From CAZUGA01 sp964619885 (lineage in GTDB: Bacteria; Pseudomonadota; Gammaproteobacteria; Methylococcales; UBA1147), in NCBI GenBank assembly GCA_964619885.1, contig CAZUGA010000008.1:50947-114946 (forward strand): DNA of 64,000 nt. Reading direction: 5' to 3'. The position numbers were made by a program, and so were the translations under genes. Below the pieces are notes generated by a model. It searched no databases, was not told the origin of the DNA, and saw nothing but the letters and a program-made list of their open reading frames with translations. Shown here one piece after another: positions 21,333 through 31,543 of this stretch (position 1 is its first letter; each line of letters begins with the position of its first letter).

Positions 21333-21693
21333 TAAGCCCAAAGACCAAAGGGGGCAAATCGCGGAGAATACTGCTTTAAAATATCTTCTTGCTAAAGGTT
21401 TAAACCTTATCGCGAGAAATTATAATAGTAGGACAGGCGAAATTGACCTGATTATGGAAGATGCGGAAACCATCGTATTCGTAGAGGTCCGATATAGGAG
21501 AACGAAAAAATTTGGCAGCCCGCTGGAAAGTATCACTCAAAATAAACAGAACCATTTGACTCAATGCGCACTGCAATATTTATCCAGTAACCGTATTAAC
21601 CGCCCTTCAAGGTTTGATGTTGTAGGCATATCTCCCAACCAGGAATCTCTTGATATAGAATGGATTCCAAATGCATTCCAAGTGCAAATTTAA
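21319..21693 (+). CDS. yraN: YraN family nuclease-fold protein (UPF0102)
   Basis: 124-residue UPF0102 protein with a restriction-endonuclease-like fold; cellular role unknown. Visible family signature: RGQIAENTALKYLLAKGLN, NYNSRTGEIDLIM and FVEVRYRRTKKFGSPLESI, containing the conserved Glu, Asp and Glu positions of the fold. The start is a TTG at 21319, overlapping the lpoA stop by 14 bases. Conserved order lpoA-yraN-diaA supports the call. Confidence 0.92.
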   Translation: MSIADKPKDQRGQIAENTALKYLLAKGLNLIARNYNSRTGEIDLIMEDAETIVFVEVRYRRTKKFGSPLESITQNKQNHLTQCALQYLSSNRINRPSRFDVVGISPNQESLDIEWIPNAFQVQI

Positions 21694-21717
21694 GCCCTTC
21701 TTTTCTGTACAGCATAA

Positions 21718-22314
<597 letters not shown>

Positions 22315-22348
22315 GTCCCCACGCGCTCATCCAATTTCAAAGCGACTT

Positions 22349-23746
22349 ATGCGCCACCAGCCGCTATCAAAGAATTTTAAAAGCCTATTGGGTGAAATAT
22401 TTCCTACCTCACACCTGTATACCGATGCTGCGGACTGTTGGAATTACGGATACGATAATAGCCAAATACACGTGCTGCCTTCAGCAGTCGCGTTTCCCAC
22501 AACACACGATGAATTTGAAAAACTTGTACAGCTATGCAATGAATTTCACGTCTCACTGACCGCACGGGGCCGAGGCACCGGAACGACCGGAGCAGCAGTA
22601 CCGACGAACAATTCGATCGTCGTATCTCTGGAAAGAATGAATAAAATCATCGAATTTTCACCAAATAATAGGTACATAGAGGTCGAACCCGGGATAACCA
22701 ATCAAGCAGTACAAGATATCGTCGGAAAATCTGGTTTCTTCTGGCCGCCCGACCCAACCAGCGCAGCATTTTGCACAATCGGGGGCAACCTCGCATACAA
22801 CTCTGCGGGGCCGCGCGCTGTAAAATACGGTACACCACGCGAAAACACGTTGGGTCTAAGTGCAGTTACGGGTTCCGGAAAATCGATACGAACCGGGGTT
22901 TATACTACCAAAGGTGTCGTCGGTTACGATCTTACGCGATTGCTTATTGGTTCCGAGGGTACTCTTGCGATCATCACCAGCGCGATACTAAAACTCTGCC
23001 CCAGTCCCGAAGCGAAAATTACTTTGCGGGCGATTTATTCGAACATTGATGGTGCAGCCGAGGCAATTGCCAATATCATGGCAAACCCGATAGTGCCCTG
23101 TGCGCTCGAATTCCTAGATGGCAACGCAGTCAATATCGTCCGAAATCATTCAGACATTAAACTTCCAGAAACCGCTAAAGCCCTATTGATGATCGAAGTA
23201 GACGGTACCGAAGGCAGCCTTGCTGACGCTCGCGAAAAGATTTCGGCTGCAGCGACTAACTCGACGTTAATAGAAATTGCTAGCGCTGGCAGCGCCGCCG
23301 AATCGGTCACACTTTGGAATGCGCGAAAAGCTTTATCACCCGCGTTGAGGCAAATAGCACCAACAAAAATAAACGAAGATGTGGTTGTACCGATCACTGA
23401 AATCCCATCGCTCATTTCGGGACTCGATAAACTTTCTACAGAATTCAAAATTCCGATTGTCAACTTTGGGCACGCAGGTAATGGCAATGTCCATGTCAAT
23501 ATTCTGTACGATGATACCGACCCGGAAGAACAAATCCGCGCCGAAAGTTGCTTGGCAAAAATCTTCGATTTGGTTTTAGGTTTAAACGGCAGTCTGTCCG
23601 GTGAACACGGTATCGGGCTGATCAAACGGAACTATATCGATAAAGAAATTAATTCAACGACAGTGACATTGATGAAAAATATAAAGGAACAATTTGACCC
23701 CAATGGAATTCTAAATCCCGGCAAGATGTTCCCCGATAATTGCTGA
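22349..23746 (+). CDS. FAD-linked 2-hydroxyacid dehydrogenase (GlcD/D-LDH family)
   Basis: VAO/PCMH-type flavoprotein that oxidises a D-2-hydroxyacid such as D-lactate, glycolate or D-2-hydroxyglutarate; the exact substrate is not readable. FAD-binding domain with GRGTGTTGAAVP, GGNLAYNSAGPRAVKYG and GSEGTLAIIT; C-terminal FAD-oxidase domain with GHAGNGNVHVNI and SGEHGIGLIKRNY. I choose the ATG at 22349 (465 residues) over a TTG at 22304 that would lie inside diaA. It follows diaA by 34 bases, where Pseudomonas and E. coli carry dolP, so gene order departs from theirs here. Confidence 0.88.
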   Translation: MRHQPLSKNFKSLLGEIFPTSHLYTDAADCWNYGYDNSQIHVLPSAVAFPTTHDEFEKLVQLCNEFHVSLTARGRGTGTTGAAVPTNNSIVVSLERMNKIIEFSPNNRYIEVEPGITNQAVQDIVGKSGFFWPPDPTSAAFCTIGGNLAYNSAGPRAVKYGTPRENTLGLSAVTGSGKSIRTGVYTTKGVVGYDLTRLLIGSEGTLAIITSAILKLCPSPEAKITLRAIYSNIDGAAEAIANIMANPIVPCALEFLDGNAVNIVRNHSDIKLPETAKALLMIEVDGTEGSLADAREKISAAATNSTLIEIASAGSAAESVTLWNARKALSPALRQIAPTKINEDVVVPITEIPSLISGLDKLSTEFKIPIVNFGHAGNGNVHVNILYDDTDPEEQIRAESCLAKIFDLVLGLNGSLSGEHGIGLIKRNYIDKEINSTTVTLMKNIKEQFDPNGILNPGKMFPDNC

Positions 23747-23851
23747 TCGTTTAAAACCTATACAAATTCTTGAATAAACACATCACTGCATTACGGTAAT
23801 TGAACAGTAACTTTGATGATCTATAGGTTAATTTTCTCCTGGAGATTCGAA

Positions 23852-24181
23852 ATGAATTATTGTTGTCCTTTCAGCACATACCAAAAACCGGCCGTCGCAC
23901 AAATGCAAACGACAGAACCGCATGTTCAACCAAACAAGCATGACAGCGTCGCTAAGCCTGTTTTGTTTACATTATTCTTACTGCAGTTGTTATTTTCGGG
24001 GTGCGCGTCGGTTAACGAAGTTACCAAAGCAGAACCGGGGCCCAGCGCGGGTTTTCTACCAGCACCGGAATTGCTTTCCGAAATGCGTCAACGTTACCCC
24101 TTCCACGGTGCCTGGATGAACATGAAGGTCTGGGTGGGCTCCTTTTTAGAATCGAATTCATATCAAGCTAAGACTCGGTAA
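23852..24181 (+). CDS. Small predicted lipoprotein, function unknown
   Basis: Not recognised. The ATG at 23852 follows GGAG by seven bases and gives 109 residues. A polar stretch of about 33 residues precedes a hydrophobic segment (PVLFTLFLLQLLFSGCAS) ending in a lipobox (LFSGC), so the protein is probably lipid-anchored; a start at the inner ATG (23903) would give a more usual signal peptide. About 60 residues follow the Cys, including RQRYPFHGAWMN. Convergent with the next gene, 11 bases apart. Confidence 0.6.
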   Translation: MNYCCPFSTYQKPAVAQMQTTEPHVQPNKHDSVAKPVLFTLFLLQLLFSGCASVNEVTKAEPGPSAGFLPAPELLSEMRQRYPFHGAWMNMKVWVGSFLESNSYQAKTR

Positions 24182-24192
24182 TCCAAAGCCGA

Positions 24193-25821
24193 TCATTCTC
24201 CACCCTCGTCCGGAATCAAGAACAGCGCACCCAAATTGATACTCCCGTGATCAGCCGGGTGTTGCGGCGTTGCACTTTTTGGACGGCCAGGATTCAGATT
24301 GGATGCAGTGTCGTCCGGTGGAAACAATACCAGGGTTTGCAGAAACTCCAGAATTCTTCTCCTGGCTCCGGCACCCAAATTCTCATAACGGCGCTTGGCC
24401 AATTGCGCTTCGCCGCCATGCCGCCTTATCACCGCATCAAGATTTATGCTTCTGCCATCGTGACCGTAAGGTGCCGTAGTTGCGACCCCCCATAATGGCT
24501 CGGTGACAAATTCGGTAACCAAGCTTCCGTCATATTCCCGCTCGTGGAAGGCCGGACCCAAATCATGTCGTTTAAGGTCCGAAAAGAAATTATCCACCAA
24601 GAACGGCTTGCCAATAGGCAATTGCAATGGGTTTGACTCTCCATCATCGATCCGTTCGAACAATGGCTGCGCAGTGGCAAAAAGCTCGTTGAATATTCCC
24701 CGCCGGGTATCGTATCGGGTGCTGACATCAGCCACGCGGCGATCTTGATCGATGGACAACTGTTGCACGTGGCAATCTGTACAACCGATTCGATGTAACA
24801 ACTTCAAGCCTCGCTTTGCGCGCGATGTCACTTGGTACTGACCCGGTTTAAAATAATTCAACAAATAAAATTCGACATGATCGAGCAGCGCTGGATCGAT
24901 TTCCGACTTAACACCGTCACGGTCTTTGTCTTCGGCCGCTGAACAAGTTGGTGGCCGCTGGAAACTGTCTTCAGCCGGGTCAAAACCGAAACCTGCTGGG
25001 CTCGCCATCGATGTTGGGTTATTCGGATCGGTCACTGCGCAAAGTATCGGATCCCAAACTTCAAGACCCATCTCATCTTTGAAGGCACCGGTTATAAACT
25101 CGCGAATTGAAATTGTGCTTCCCTCATGGAAAAAGGGGCGTAAGCGTAAATCAGGGTTCACACCACTCACCGCCGAGCTATCCATGCTTCCATCCGGTAA
25201 CGCCGTAATAGACCCAAAATCGATACCTTTGGCAACCAAAGATTGGGTAATTTTTCGCCCCGTACCTTTTACCGCTCGCTGGATTGCCTGCTGTCTAATT
25301 GCCCTTAATTCCATCGTCATTTCATCGGCCAATTGCTCGACCAGACCCAACCCGAACAAATGCGGCGCATCGCGGCTATCCGGACGTGTTGCGACGTCTC
25401 CGCCAAATCCTGCCGCACCTCTAGGGCGACCATGGCAAGCCGCACAACTATCGGTCAAACCTGCACCCAAAGCCCGTGTTTCGGTGATATCCCCAGCGGA
25501 GTTTTTTGAGACCCTCGGTCCCTGCCCCTCCGTCGCGGAAAATTTCCGCTGGAACAATTGCCGTCCCCGCCTGATCGACCGGGCCGGATCGCGCTTAATC
25601 AGATAAACCGATGATCCCGGGGTAAATTCGTCTCCATGACCTGCACCGATTTGATCGCTCAACGATTTAGCGATGCATCCGCCCGGCGCGTCAACCTGAT
25701 TATTGGCATCGATTTGGGAGCAATCGAGCAATTCAGCATGAATTGGGGTTGCAATAAAGAGCGTAAGAATCAAGATCATATACAACAGCCAAAATCGCAT
25801 TTTCTGTCGCAGATTTATCAT
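24193..25821 (-). CDS. Exported di-haem oxidoreductase (DUF1111, peroxidase-like)
   Basis: Periplasmic two-haem c-type protein of the di-haem oxidoreductase (DHOR) family, distantly related to MauG and bacterial cytochrome c peroxidases. Signal peptide at 1-29 (LLYMILILTLFIATPIHA), haem motifs CAACH (126-130) and CTDCH (347-351), and the C-terminal LWGVATTAPYGHDGRS typical of the family. 542 residues. Good ribosome site (AGAGG) before the ATG at 25819-25821. A 24-base hairpin separates it from the metalloprotease gene transcribed in the same direction downstream of it in coordinate terms (25918-28398), which is upstream in transcription. Confidence 0.85.
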   Translation of the reverse strand: MINLRQKMRFWLLYMILILTLFIATPIHAELLDCSQIDANNQVDAPGGCIAKSLSDQIGAGHGDEFTPGSSVYLIKRDPARSIRRGRQLFQRKFSATEGQGPRVSKNSAGDITETRALGAGLTDSCAACHGRPRGAAGFGGDVATRPDSRDAPHLFGLGLVEQLADEMTMELRAIRQQAIQRAVKGTGRKITQSLVAKGIDFGSITALPDGSMDSSAVSGVNPDLRLRPFFHEGSTISIREFITGAFKDEMGLEVWDPILCAVTDPNNPTSMASPAGFGFDPAEDSFQRPPTCSAAEDKDRDGVKSEIDPALLDHVEFYLLNYFKPGQYQVTSRAKRGLKLLHRIGCTDCHVQQLSIDQDRRVADVSTRYDTRRGIFNELFATAQPLFERIDDGESNPLQLPIGKPFLVDNFFSDLKRHDLGPAFHEREYDGSLVTEFVTEPLWGVATTAPYGHDGRSINLDAVIRRHGGEAQLAKRRYENLGAGARRRILEFLQTLVLFPPDDTASNLNPGRPKSATPQHPADHGSINLGALFLIPDEGGE

Positions 25822-25848
25822 TATTGACCTCTGAATTCAATAGGTAGG

Positions 25849-25872
25849 GACCAAGCCCCGAAGGACTTGGTC
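25849..25872 (-). repeat. Hairpin with TTCG loop between two minus-strand genes
   Basis: On the minus strand GACCAAGTCC - TTCG - GGGCTTGGTC forms a ten-pair stem (one G-U pair) closed by a UUCG tetraloop, an unusually stable RNA hairpin. No run of T follows, so it is not a standard terminator; it may mark a transcript end or protect an mRNA end between the metalloprotease and the DHOR gene. Confidence 0.6.
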
Positions 25873-25917
25873 ATTAAATGTTTAAAGTCGATTATTTAAC
25901 CGGCGATGTCGTGACTG

Positions 25918-28398
25918 TTACGGACGAGGGAATGAAAAACCAATTCGGCCATCGCTTTGTAATCCAGCACATTCGGCGTTTGCCGCGCTTGTTACAGGCA
26001 GGTTTTCGAACAAGCAAAAATTCAAAGTACTACCGTTCGTCGCGGCACGGGCTCCCGGCGGACAAACGGCGGCTTGCTTGATATCAAACGAATAACCGAT
26101 CGTCTGATGGCTATCCAAATAATCACAATAGGGTTTTGCATCCGCGGGTACGGATAGGTTCTCGAACCAACAGAAATCACGGTCTTGCCCATTGCTGGCA
26201 AACCTGGCTGGATCCGGGCATTGCGCCGTAGGTATATTCGGATCGGTCTGCGTAGTCTCAGTCAATACGACTTCGTCTATCAGGATCTCGCTAATTTCGT
26301 TGCGAAACGTTTTTTTGTTGTTAAAGCCGCCGAGGACTAACGTATGTTGACCCGCATCCAGTCGGCCGGTGCGGATGCTAAACTTTCGCCATCCACTGGT
26401 TATTGTTGAACCACCATTGCCATCACCTCGGATGCGCAACAAATGGCCATTCCGGTTGCGTGACAACAATGCGCCATCTATCGCAGCGAGTGCTTCGCTA
26501 ATCTCATTCGCCTCATAGTTCCTAGACTGACTGAGTTTTATGCGCAGAGATAATTTAAGTTCGGCCGGGCGAAGCAGTTGAAAATCTCGTTGCCAACCGC
26601 CGGAAATACCATTGATATCACGATTGTCGCGCCCGCCCAATAGAACCTGCAACCCACCCCCATTGAAACCGCTGCCGGCCCTATATCGACCGCGGGCATA
26701 GGCTGGCTGATTGGTGTTTCTGAAGGCATCATCAACGTATACAAACCGATCGGTGTTAGTATCAAAATTGGCGTCTATCAGACCATTGTTGCCAATATCT
26801 CTAACGTTGATTGTTGCCGAAGCGTTATTATTCCCCGGATTCGAATCATTGTCGGCTGTAACCTCAACCGCACTGGTGAACCGGCCCTTTTGGGTCGCTA
26901 TAAGCCGAATATTAATCGTCTTTGTCACACCTGGTCGAATGTTATTTAAATCACAATCCACACCTCCACTGTCGTTGGCGCACGTCCCACCATTAACCGA
27001 TGCCGATTGTATGTTTATTGCATTTGGCAGACCGACTTTAACGAATACATTTGCAGCCGCGGCAGCACCTCCGTTTTTTATTTCGACCTTATAATCAAAG
27101 GCTTCATCCACCTTTGTTGCGATTGGGTTAACTGGAAATGCAATTCCGACATCTGCATCCGGGGCCGGATTGATATCACTTATACATGCAGCGTTTCGAA
27201 TATTGGGTTGCATCTGCGACAAACTACACTGAGAAAACTGATCGGCGCCATTCAAGACCGGATTCATGATAAATCCTCCGGCAGTACTCGCACACGGCGA
27301 CCCCGACTGGTTATCATGAGGTGCACCAAAGTTATGACCAATTTCATGGGCAACGGTCAGGGCACCCAAAGCACCGCTACCACTGACTTGACTAATGCCC
27401 ACACCAAACCTGTCACTACACAGTGAAGCAATGTACGCAATTCCGATTGTACTACCACTTAGATTGCGGCCCGTGAACAGATGAGCCAAGCCAGGATTAT
27501 TGAAACCCGGTGCGCTTGAAAACCGTCCGAACTGGTCGAGTAAGGTTCCGGGATTTGTAGAGGTTAAGCCGGTATTGTTTTGCAGCGATCGAATTTCCGA
27601 AATTCTCAGATGCACTCCGACCTGCTCCGAGTAGATACCGTCAACAACATTCATCCGGGAAATAACCGCAGCGTCGGTATTATTATTAATATCAACGAAT
27701 TGGCTGTCAGCAACAACCGCGATATCCAATCGCATCGCGGCCTGGGGTGAAGATTGCAATCTGCCCCGCAACTCATCCACCAAACCGCTATAGTCATTAA
27801 GCGGTGTCGCGGTAGGATCTAGCGCACAGCGTTGGTGATCCGCTTCTGTATCCGAAAGACGATATATTAATTGATAGTTTTGTTGAGGCGAAGCGTCGTC
27901 CGGTAACGCATCCGAAATTTGACTGGAGTTTTCTATTACGTACAGTTCCGCCCCATCCCAAAACATGCCGGAAATACTTTCTCCCTCCCGACTGATACGG
28001 ACCCATGACTCATCATTGCCCTCTATGACCCCAGCGAATATTTGGAGACCCTTAACTACATCCGCTTTTTGTTTCTGTGGCAGATTCTCGACTAAATCGG
28101 TATTGGGTCTGAGTAGCAATTTATATTGCTTACCGAAGGCCTGAAATATCAAAACTTCCTCAACTTTTTGTTCCGCGGGTGCCAGCGAACCCGGAGTCGG
28201 GTTCGATGCGATAGCAGTGGGCGATTCGAAACGGTAGACCAACGGTTCATGATAATTGATCTTGAAATTTTCCGGGGCGTCCAAATTATCACCGCTACTC
28301 TGAGCGTGACTGAATTGAATGGGAAATCCCGCACCCAGGATTAAGAAAATAGCGCCAACATACCCCAGCACTCTCAATATTCGTTTTCGTCGATTCAT
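25918..28398 (-). CDS. Secreted M12-type zinc metalloprotease with tandem C-terminal Cys repeats
   Basis: Reprolysin-like zinc peptidase. The ATG at 28396-28398 is preceded by AAGGAG and gives 826 residues; upstream in-frame codons lack such a site. Signal peptide (LRVLGYVGAIFLILGAGFPIQ), propeptide-like region, catalytic domain with HEIGHNFGAPHD (about 351-362) and a following Met turn (GGFIMNP). Then a DUF11/CARDB-like beta domain (about 410-530), a jelly-roll-like domain (about 535-710), and two tandem copies of a roughly 47-residue unit with C-P, N-G, FC-FENL and IG(Y/F)SF in common. Likely acts outside the cell; target unknown. Confidence 0.85.
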   Translation of the reverse strand: MNRRKRILRVLGYVGAIFLILGAGFPIQFSHAQSSGDNLDAPENFKINYHEPLVYRFESPTAIASNPTPGSLAPAEQKVEEVLIFQAFGKQYKLLLRPNTDLVENLPQKQKADVVKGLQIFAGVIEGNDESWVRISREGESISGMFWDGAELYVIENSSQISDALPDDASPQQNYQLIYRLSDTEADHQRCALDPTATPLNDYSGLVDELRGRLQSSPQAAMRLDIAVVADSQFVDINNNTDAAVISRMNVVDGIYSEQVGVHLRISEIRSLQNNTGLTSTNPGTLLDQFGRFSSAPGFNNPGLAHLFTGRNLSGSTIGIAYIASLCSDRFGVGISQVSGSGALGALTVAHEIGHNFGAPHDNQSGSPCASTAGGFIMNPVLNGADQFSQCSLSQMQPNIRNAACISDINPAPDADVGIAFPVNPIATKVDEAFDYKVEIKNGGAAAAANVFVKVGLPNAINIQSASVNGGTCANDSGGVDCDLNNIRPGVTKTINIRLIATQKGRFTSAVEVTADNDSNPGNNNASATINVRDIGNNGLIDANFDTNTDRFVYVDDAFRNTNQPAYARGRYRAGSGFNGGGLQVLLGGRDNRDINGISGGWQRDFQLLRPAELKLSLRIKLSQSRNYEANEISEALAAIDGALLSRNRNGHLLRIRGDGNGGSTITSGWRKFSIRTGRLDAGQHTLVLGGFNNKKTFRNEISEILIDEVVLTETTQTDPNIPTAQCPDPARFASNGQDRDFCWFENLSVPADAKPYCDYLDSHQTIGYSFDIKQAAVCPPGARAATNGSTLNFCLFENLPVTSAANAECAGLQSDGRIGFSFPRP

Positions 28399-28714
28399 TT
28401 TATTCTCCTTACAAAATTCGTATAGACGGATCGCACAAAGACCAGGGCAATCCAAGCGCCTAAAGTTCAATTCAGAACTGCATCGCTTCAGTCTTTGTCA
28501 AATGCGAATTCGAGAATAACAGCGCGATCCATCGCGTTCCGTCGAAAATAGTATGGCTTCGTACGAAATCGTAGAGTTTTGTAGGAATGAACCGCCCGGC
28601 GATAACAACGCGTCGACCGGATCTATAGCTGAGAATGGGCAAAAAACCCTAAGCACCGATGCGCTGAGCTCGGCGAAAGTTGGGAAAATTGGAGGTCGAT
28701 ACTGGGTAAATAGA
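28399..28714. other. Non-coding stretch between metalloprotease and regulator
   Basis: About 316 bases. It must hold the metalloprotease promoter (minus strand) and the 3' end of the regulator transcript. I see no convincing promoter pair, terminator or small gene. Confidence 0.5.
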
Positions 28715-29452
28715 TTAACGCGTCAACAAATAGCCCACGCCCCGGATACTTTTGATAAGCGTAGGCGCGCGAGGATTATCGCCGAGTTTCTTTCGTATAT
28801 TTGAAATGTGCTGGTCAACCGACCGGTCGACACCATCATATTCTGTACCACGAATACGGCGGTGCAATTCAACGCGGCTTACGATCTTACCGGCGTTACT
28901 GGCCAGATACCAAACGGTATCAAATTCACCGCTGGTCATTCGGTAGGCTTTGCCATCCAACAACACGGTGCGCGAACCCATACTGATACACAAGCGCCCC
29001 ACATTCAAGTCACCGCTAGCCGGTGGTTCCGATCGTCCGATGGGATTTTGGATGTCATAATCTGGATACAGGCTTTGGTCTTTATATGCCGCGGAACGCC
29101 GCAACAATGCTCGAATACGCGCTAGCAGTACTCTCGGTTCGATTGGTTTATTCAGATAGTCGTCTGCGCCGGTTTCCAAACTGGCAACTTCGTCAATATC
29201 ACCGCTCAGGGTCGTCATAATTAGAATGGGGCCCGAATATACCGCGCGAACATCTCTGCAGACCGACAAACCGTCGAGATCGGGCAGGACAATATCCATC
29301 ATCACCAAAATTGGGTTCAAGACCTTGATTAATTCCGCACCTCGCCGCCCACTTGTTTCAGACACTACTGCATAGCCATTGCCGCTAAGAAATTCTGACA
29401 ACTGACTATTCGATTCGTTATCGTCGTCAACCAATAAAATAGGACCGGGCAT
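28715..29452 (-). CDS. OmpR-family response regulator (orphan)
   Basis: Two-domain response regulator. Receiver domain with LLVDDD (acidic pair at about 9-11), phospho-acceptor Asp53 (VMMDIVLPDLDG), switch Thr (IMTTLSG) and Lys in DDYLNKP; then a winged-helix Trans_reg_C domain ending SVDQHISNIRKKLGDNP and IRGVGYLLTR. I start at the ATG 29450-29452 (MPGPILLVDDD, 245 residues); the frame is open 39 codons further, with no family match. No histidine kinase lies next to it, so its partner and targets are unknown. Confidence 0.88.
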   Translation of the reverse strand: MPGPILLVDDDNESNSQLSEFLSGNGYAVVSETSGRRGAELIKVLNPILVMMDIVLPDLDGLSVCRDVRAVYSGPILIMTTLSGDIDEVASLETGADDYLNKPIEPRVLLARIRALLRRSAAYKDQSLYPDYDIQNPIGRSEPPASGDLNVGRLCISMGSRTVLLDGKAYRMTSGEFDTVWYLASNAGKIVSRVELHRRIRGTEYDGVDRSVDQHISNIRKKLGDNPRAPTLIKSIRGVGYLLTR

Positions 29453-29979
29453 TTGAATATTTTGGTAACCAGGTTGACGTTCAATCCGCCAGCGACAATT
29501 CTCTACATATTCCGACATCAATTTTGGGATATATTGTATTTGACGGGTATTAAGCGAACTCCGTGCCATATCAGAATTATTTTAAAACCAGAATGTTACC
29601 GGCATTCAGATATTCGAAACCCACAGATTTCGTCGCTTGTACCCGACAATCACCAACTTGTGGAAATTTATTCGGTAGGTTGCTTAAAAAGATATGGGTC
29701 GAAATTTGAACAACAGACGCAAGTATCAAAAAATACGACCCACCGCTCTGAACAGATTACGGAATCTCCAAATCTAAAGAATCTGCATCAACGCAAAACG
29801 TGGATTATTGGATTTATTGGCTGACCCAAAAAATTGAAGGTGGTTAGAGGTCTGCAAGAAACATATAGAAAGACGAAAACCGGACAGACGCGGGCTAATT
29901 AGCAACAGATATGCATCATGGAATAGCCGCTACTTGTCTTGAGCACAACCGAACCGGACAGAAGTATTACCAAGAAATA
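29453..29979. other. Long intergenic stretch without a recognisable gene
   Basis: About 527 A+T-rich bases between the cytochrome c gene and the regulator. Open frames here on the plus strand show no family resemblance and no good ribosome sites. It may contain the regulator promoter, but no clear -35/-10 pair was found. Confidence 0.45.
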
Positions 29980-30306
29980 TTAGGGGCAAGAATTCAAGCC
30001 ATTGTAGTACGCAGCCAGATTGGCAATATCCTGGTCGTCCAGTGCGGCCGCGATCGTATTCATAATGTCCGCCTCGCGTTTTTTTTCTCTAAACGCTTTT
30101 AGACTGGTTACGATATAAACTTCATTCTGACCCGCAAGATTTGGAAACCCACCGGTCGAATTGATTCCCTTTGGACCATGACAAGCAGCGCACGCTGCGG
30201 CTTTCGCCTGGCCCACTTTGGCATCGCCTACGACATCCACAGCGAAAATTGAAGTCGTATAGAAAAAAAAGCAAAACGCGATTAACGGGTACTTGATCAA
30301 ATGCAT
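29980..30306 (-). CDS. Small periplasmic cytochrome c (class I)
   Basis: Monohaem electron carrier. The ATG at 30304-30306 follows GGAG by seven bases and gives 108 residues. Signal peptide (YPLIAFCFFFYTTSIFAV), haem motif CAACH (39-43) followed by GPKGINSTGGFPNLAGQ, and a C-terminal helix IANLAAYYNGL, as in cytochromes c4/c553. It is followed upstream in the same direction by a membrane protein with another haem motif (30447-31301), a likely redox partner. Confidence 0.88.
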   Translation of the reverse strand: MHLIKYPLIAFCFFFYTTSIFAVDVVGDAKVGQAKAAACAACHGPKGINSTGGFPNLAGQNEVYIVTSLKAFREKKREADIMNTIAAALDDQDIANLAAYYNGLNSCP

Positions 30307-30446
30307 ATTAGGTCTCCGCATTAATGAATAGCTCTGGGACGCCTCAGTATCGTCATTTTGCAGGACGGCTGCAACACGATAGATTTTAATGACCTCGATT
30401 TAATTTCCTATTAATACGCCGCTCAAGATCATATCGCGCCTAACGT

Positions 30447-31301
30447 TTATCGCTTAACGTGCCGATCAAACTTTTGAATCTGCGAATCTGCCACCGGGCC
30501 AAAACTGGACTCTGTTTCCTGTTCCTTGCTACCGAACACGAATCGAAATCCAGGTATTAAAAGTCCAAAGCCGGCGAAGGGACGATAAAACCACATCTGG
30601 TAGACGCTAATCACCCACATTAATGTTGACGCCACGCTATAGCCGATGCCACCAATCATTGTCACCCAGGCGAAAGCCGGAAAATACTTGGTCAACCACC
30701 ATGACAAAATATCTATTAGTAAAAATGCAAACGGCGCGCCGATTAATACACACTTGATCCGATCCGAAATTCCAACCGATAGACAAAAGATCGCCCCGAT
30801 AAACATAAAGATGAACGAAATTCCGAATAGGTGAATATGCGAGACCCGCGTTAACGATTTAAAGGTCGCGCCGTGGTCGGACTCGGCCAAACCCTGAACA
30901 ACTTCGAGCTTGTTAAAATCCGGCAAACTGGAGTCGGCATTGTGACAGCCCACACAATTTTGCTGGAATAACGGTTTAATTTTCTCATCCCATTGGTCTT
31001 CCGGTGCTTCTTCCCGCGCCCATTTAATTATTTCGAATCGGATTTCCGGAGATGCCATGGCTTTCATTTGACCATTGAGCATGGTTTCAAGCTTGGTTCC
31101 AGTACGATTGCCGTAGTAGCTGTACACAACATCATCCACAGAAAGACCAAACTCACCGTCGGCCATACCATGGGTTAACATGATTTGCATTCCAGCAGTG
31201 AGTAACCCGGCCCCGATGCATAATAGATAACCGGTAAACAGGACTTTCAACGGAAGATTGAGCTCGGGTAACCGAGGCAGCTTACATATGGCTTTATCCA
31301 T
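30447..31301 (-). CDS. Membrane protein with a single haem c motif, function unknown
   Basis: 284 residues. One membrane segment at about 18-42, a periplasmic part with CVGCH (116-120) followed by NADSSLPDFNKLE, then a short linker and three or four more membrane helices (about 155-250), and a charged C-terminal tail. The haem region resembles the planctomycete-type cytochrome c domain in outline, but I do not recognise the whole protein. It lies 140 bases upstream of the small cytochrome c gene in transcription order and may hand electrons to it or regulate by haem. Divergent from cstA. Confidence 0.7.
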   Translation of the reverse strand: MDKAICKLPRLPELNLPLKVLFTGYLLCIGAGLLTAGMQIMLTHGMADGEFGLSVDDVVYSYYGNRTGTKLETMLNGQMKAMASPEIRFEIIKWAREEAPEDQWDEKIKPLFQQNCVGCHNADSSLPDFNKLEVVQGLAESDHGATFKSLTRVSHIHLFGISFIFMFIGAIFCLSVGISDRIKCVLIGAPFAFLLIDILSWWLTKYFPAFAWVTMIGGIGYSVASTLMWVISVYQMWFYRPFAGFGLLIPGFRFVFGSKEQETESSFGPVADSQIQKFDRHVKR

Positions 31302-31451
31302 TTTATCGATATATTCAATTGAGTCGATTGAGTTATTGAGTATAGCTGGGGAATTTTAGTTTTGAGAACTGAGACCGACGGGACACGACACAATCCTAGT
31401 TTTGCCTGGATTTGGAATATTCATGGATTGATTAATGCGCGTTGTATCGGC

Positions 31452-31480
31452 TTGACAAGCACAGATCACTCGGGTCCAAT
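31452..31480 (+). promoter_or_regulatory. Candidate promoter of the cstA operon
   Basis: A perfect -35 box TTGACA (31452-31457) is followed after 17 bases by TCCAAT (31475-31480), a four-of-six -10 match. It lies upstream of the chosen cstA ATG and inside the longer open frame, which supports the shorter start. Confidence 0.5.
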
Positions 31481-31543
31481 CTTCTACTCAAACACATACC
31501 ACTCATAACTAAGACACGAGTAAACAGCGGGAGAATTGAATCC

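Noticed and set aside
24926..25606. Long plus-strand open frame of 226 codons
   Set aside because: It lies wholly opposite the DHOR gene, whose haem motifs and family match are clear; the plus-strand translation has no family resemblance.
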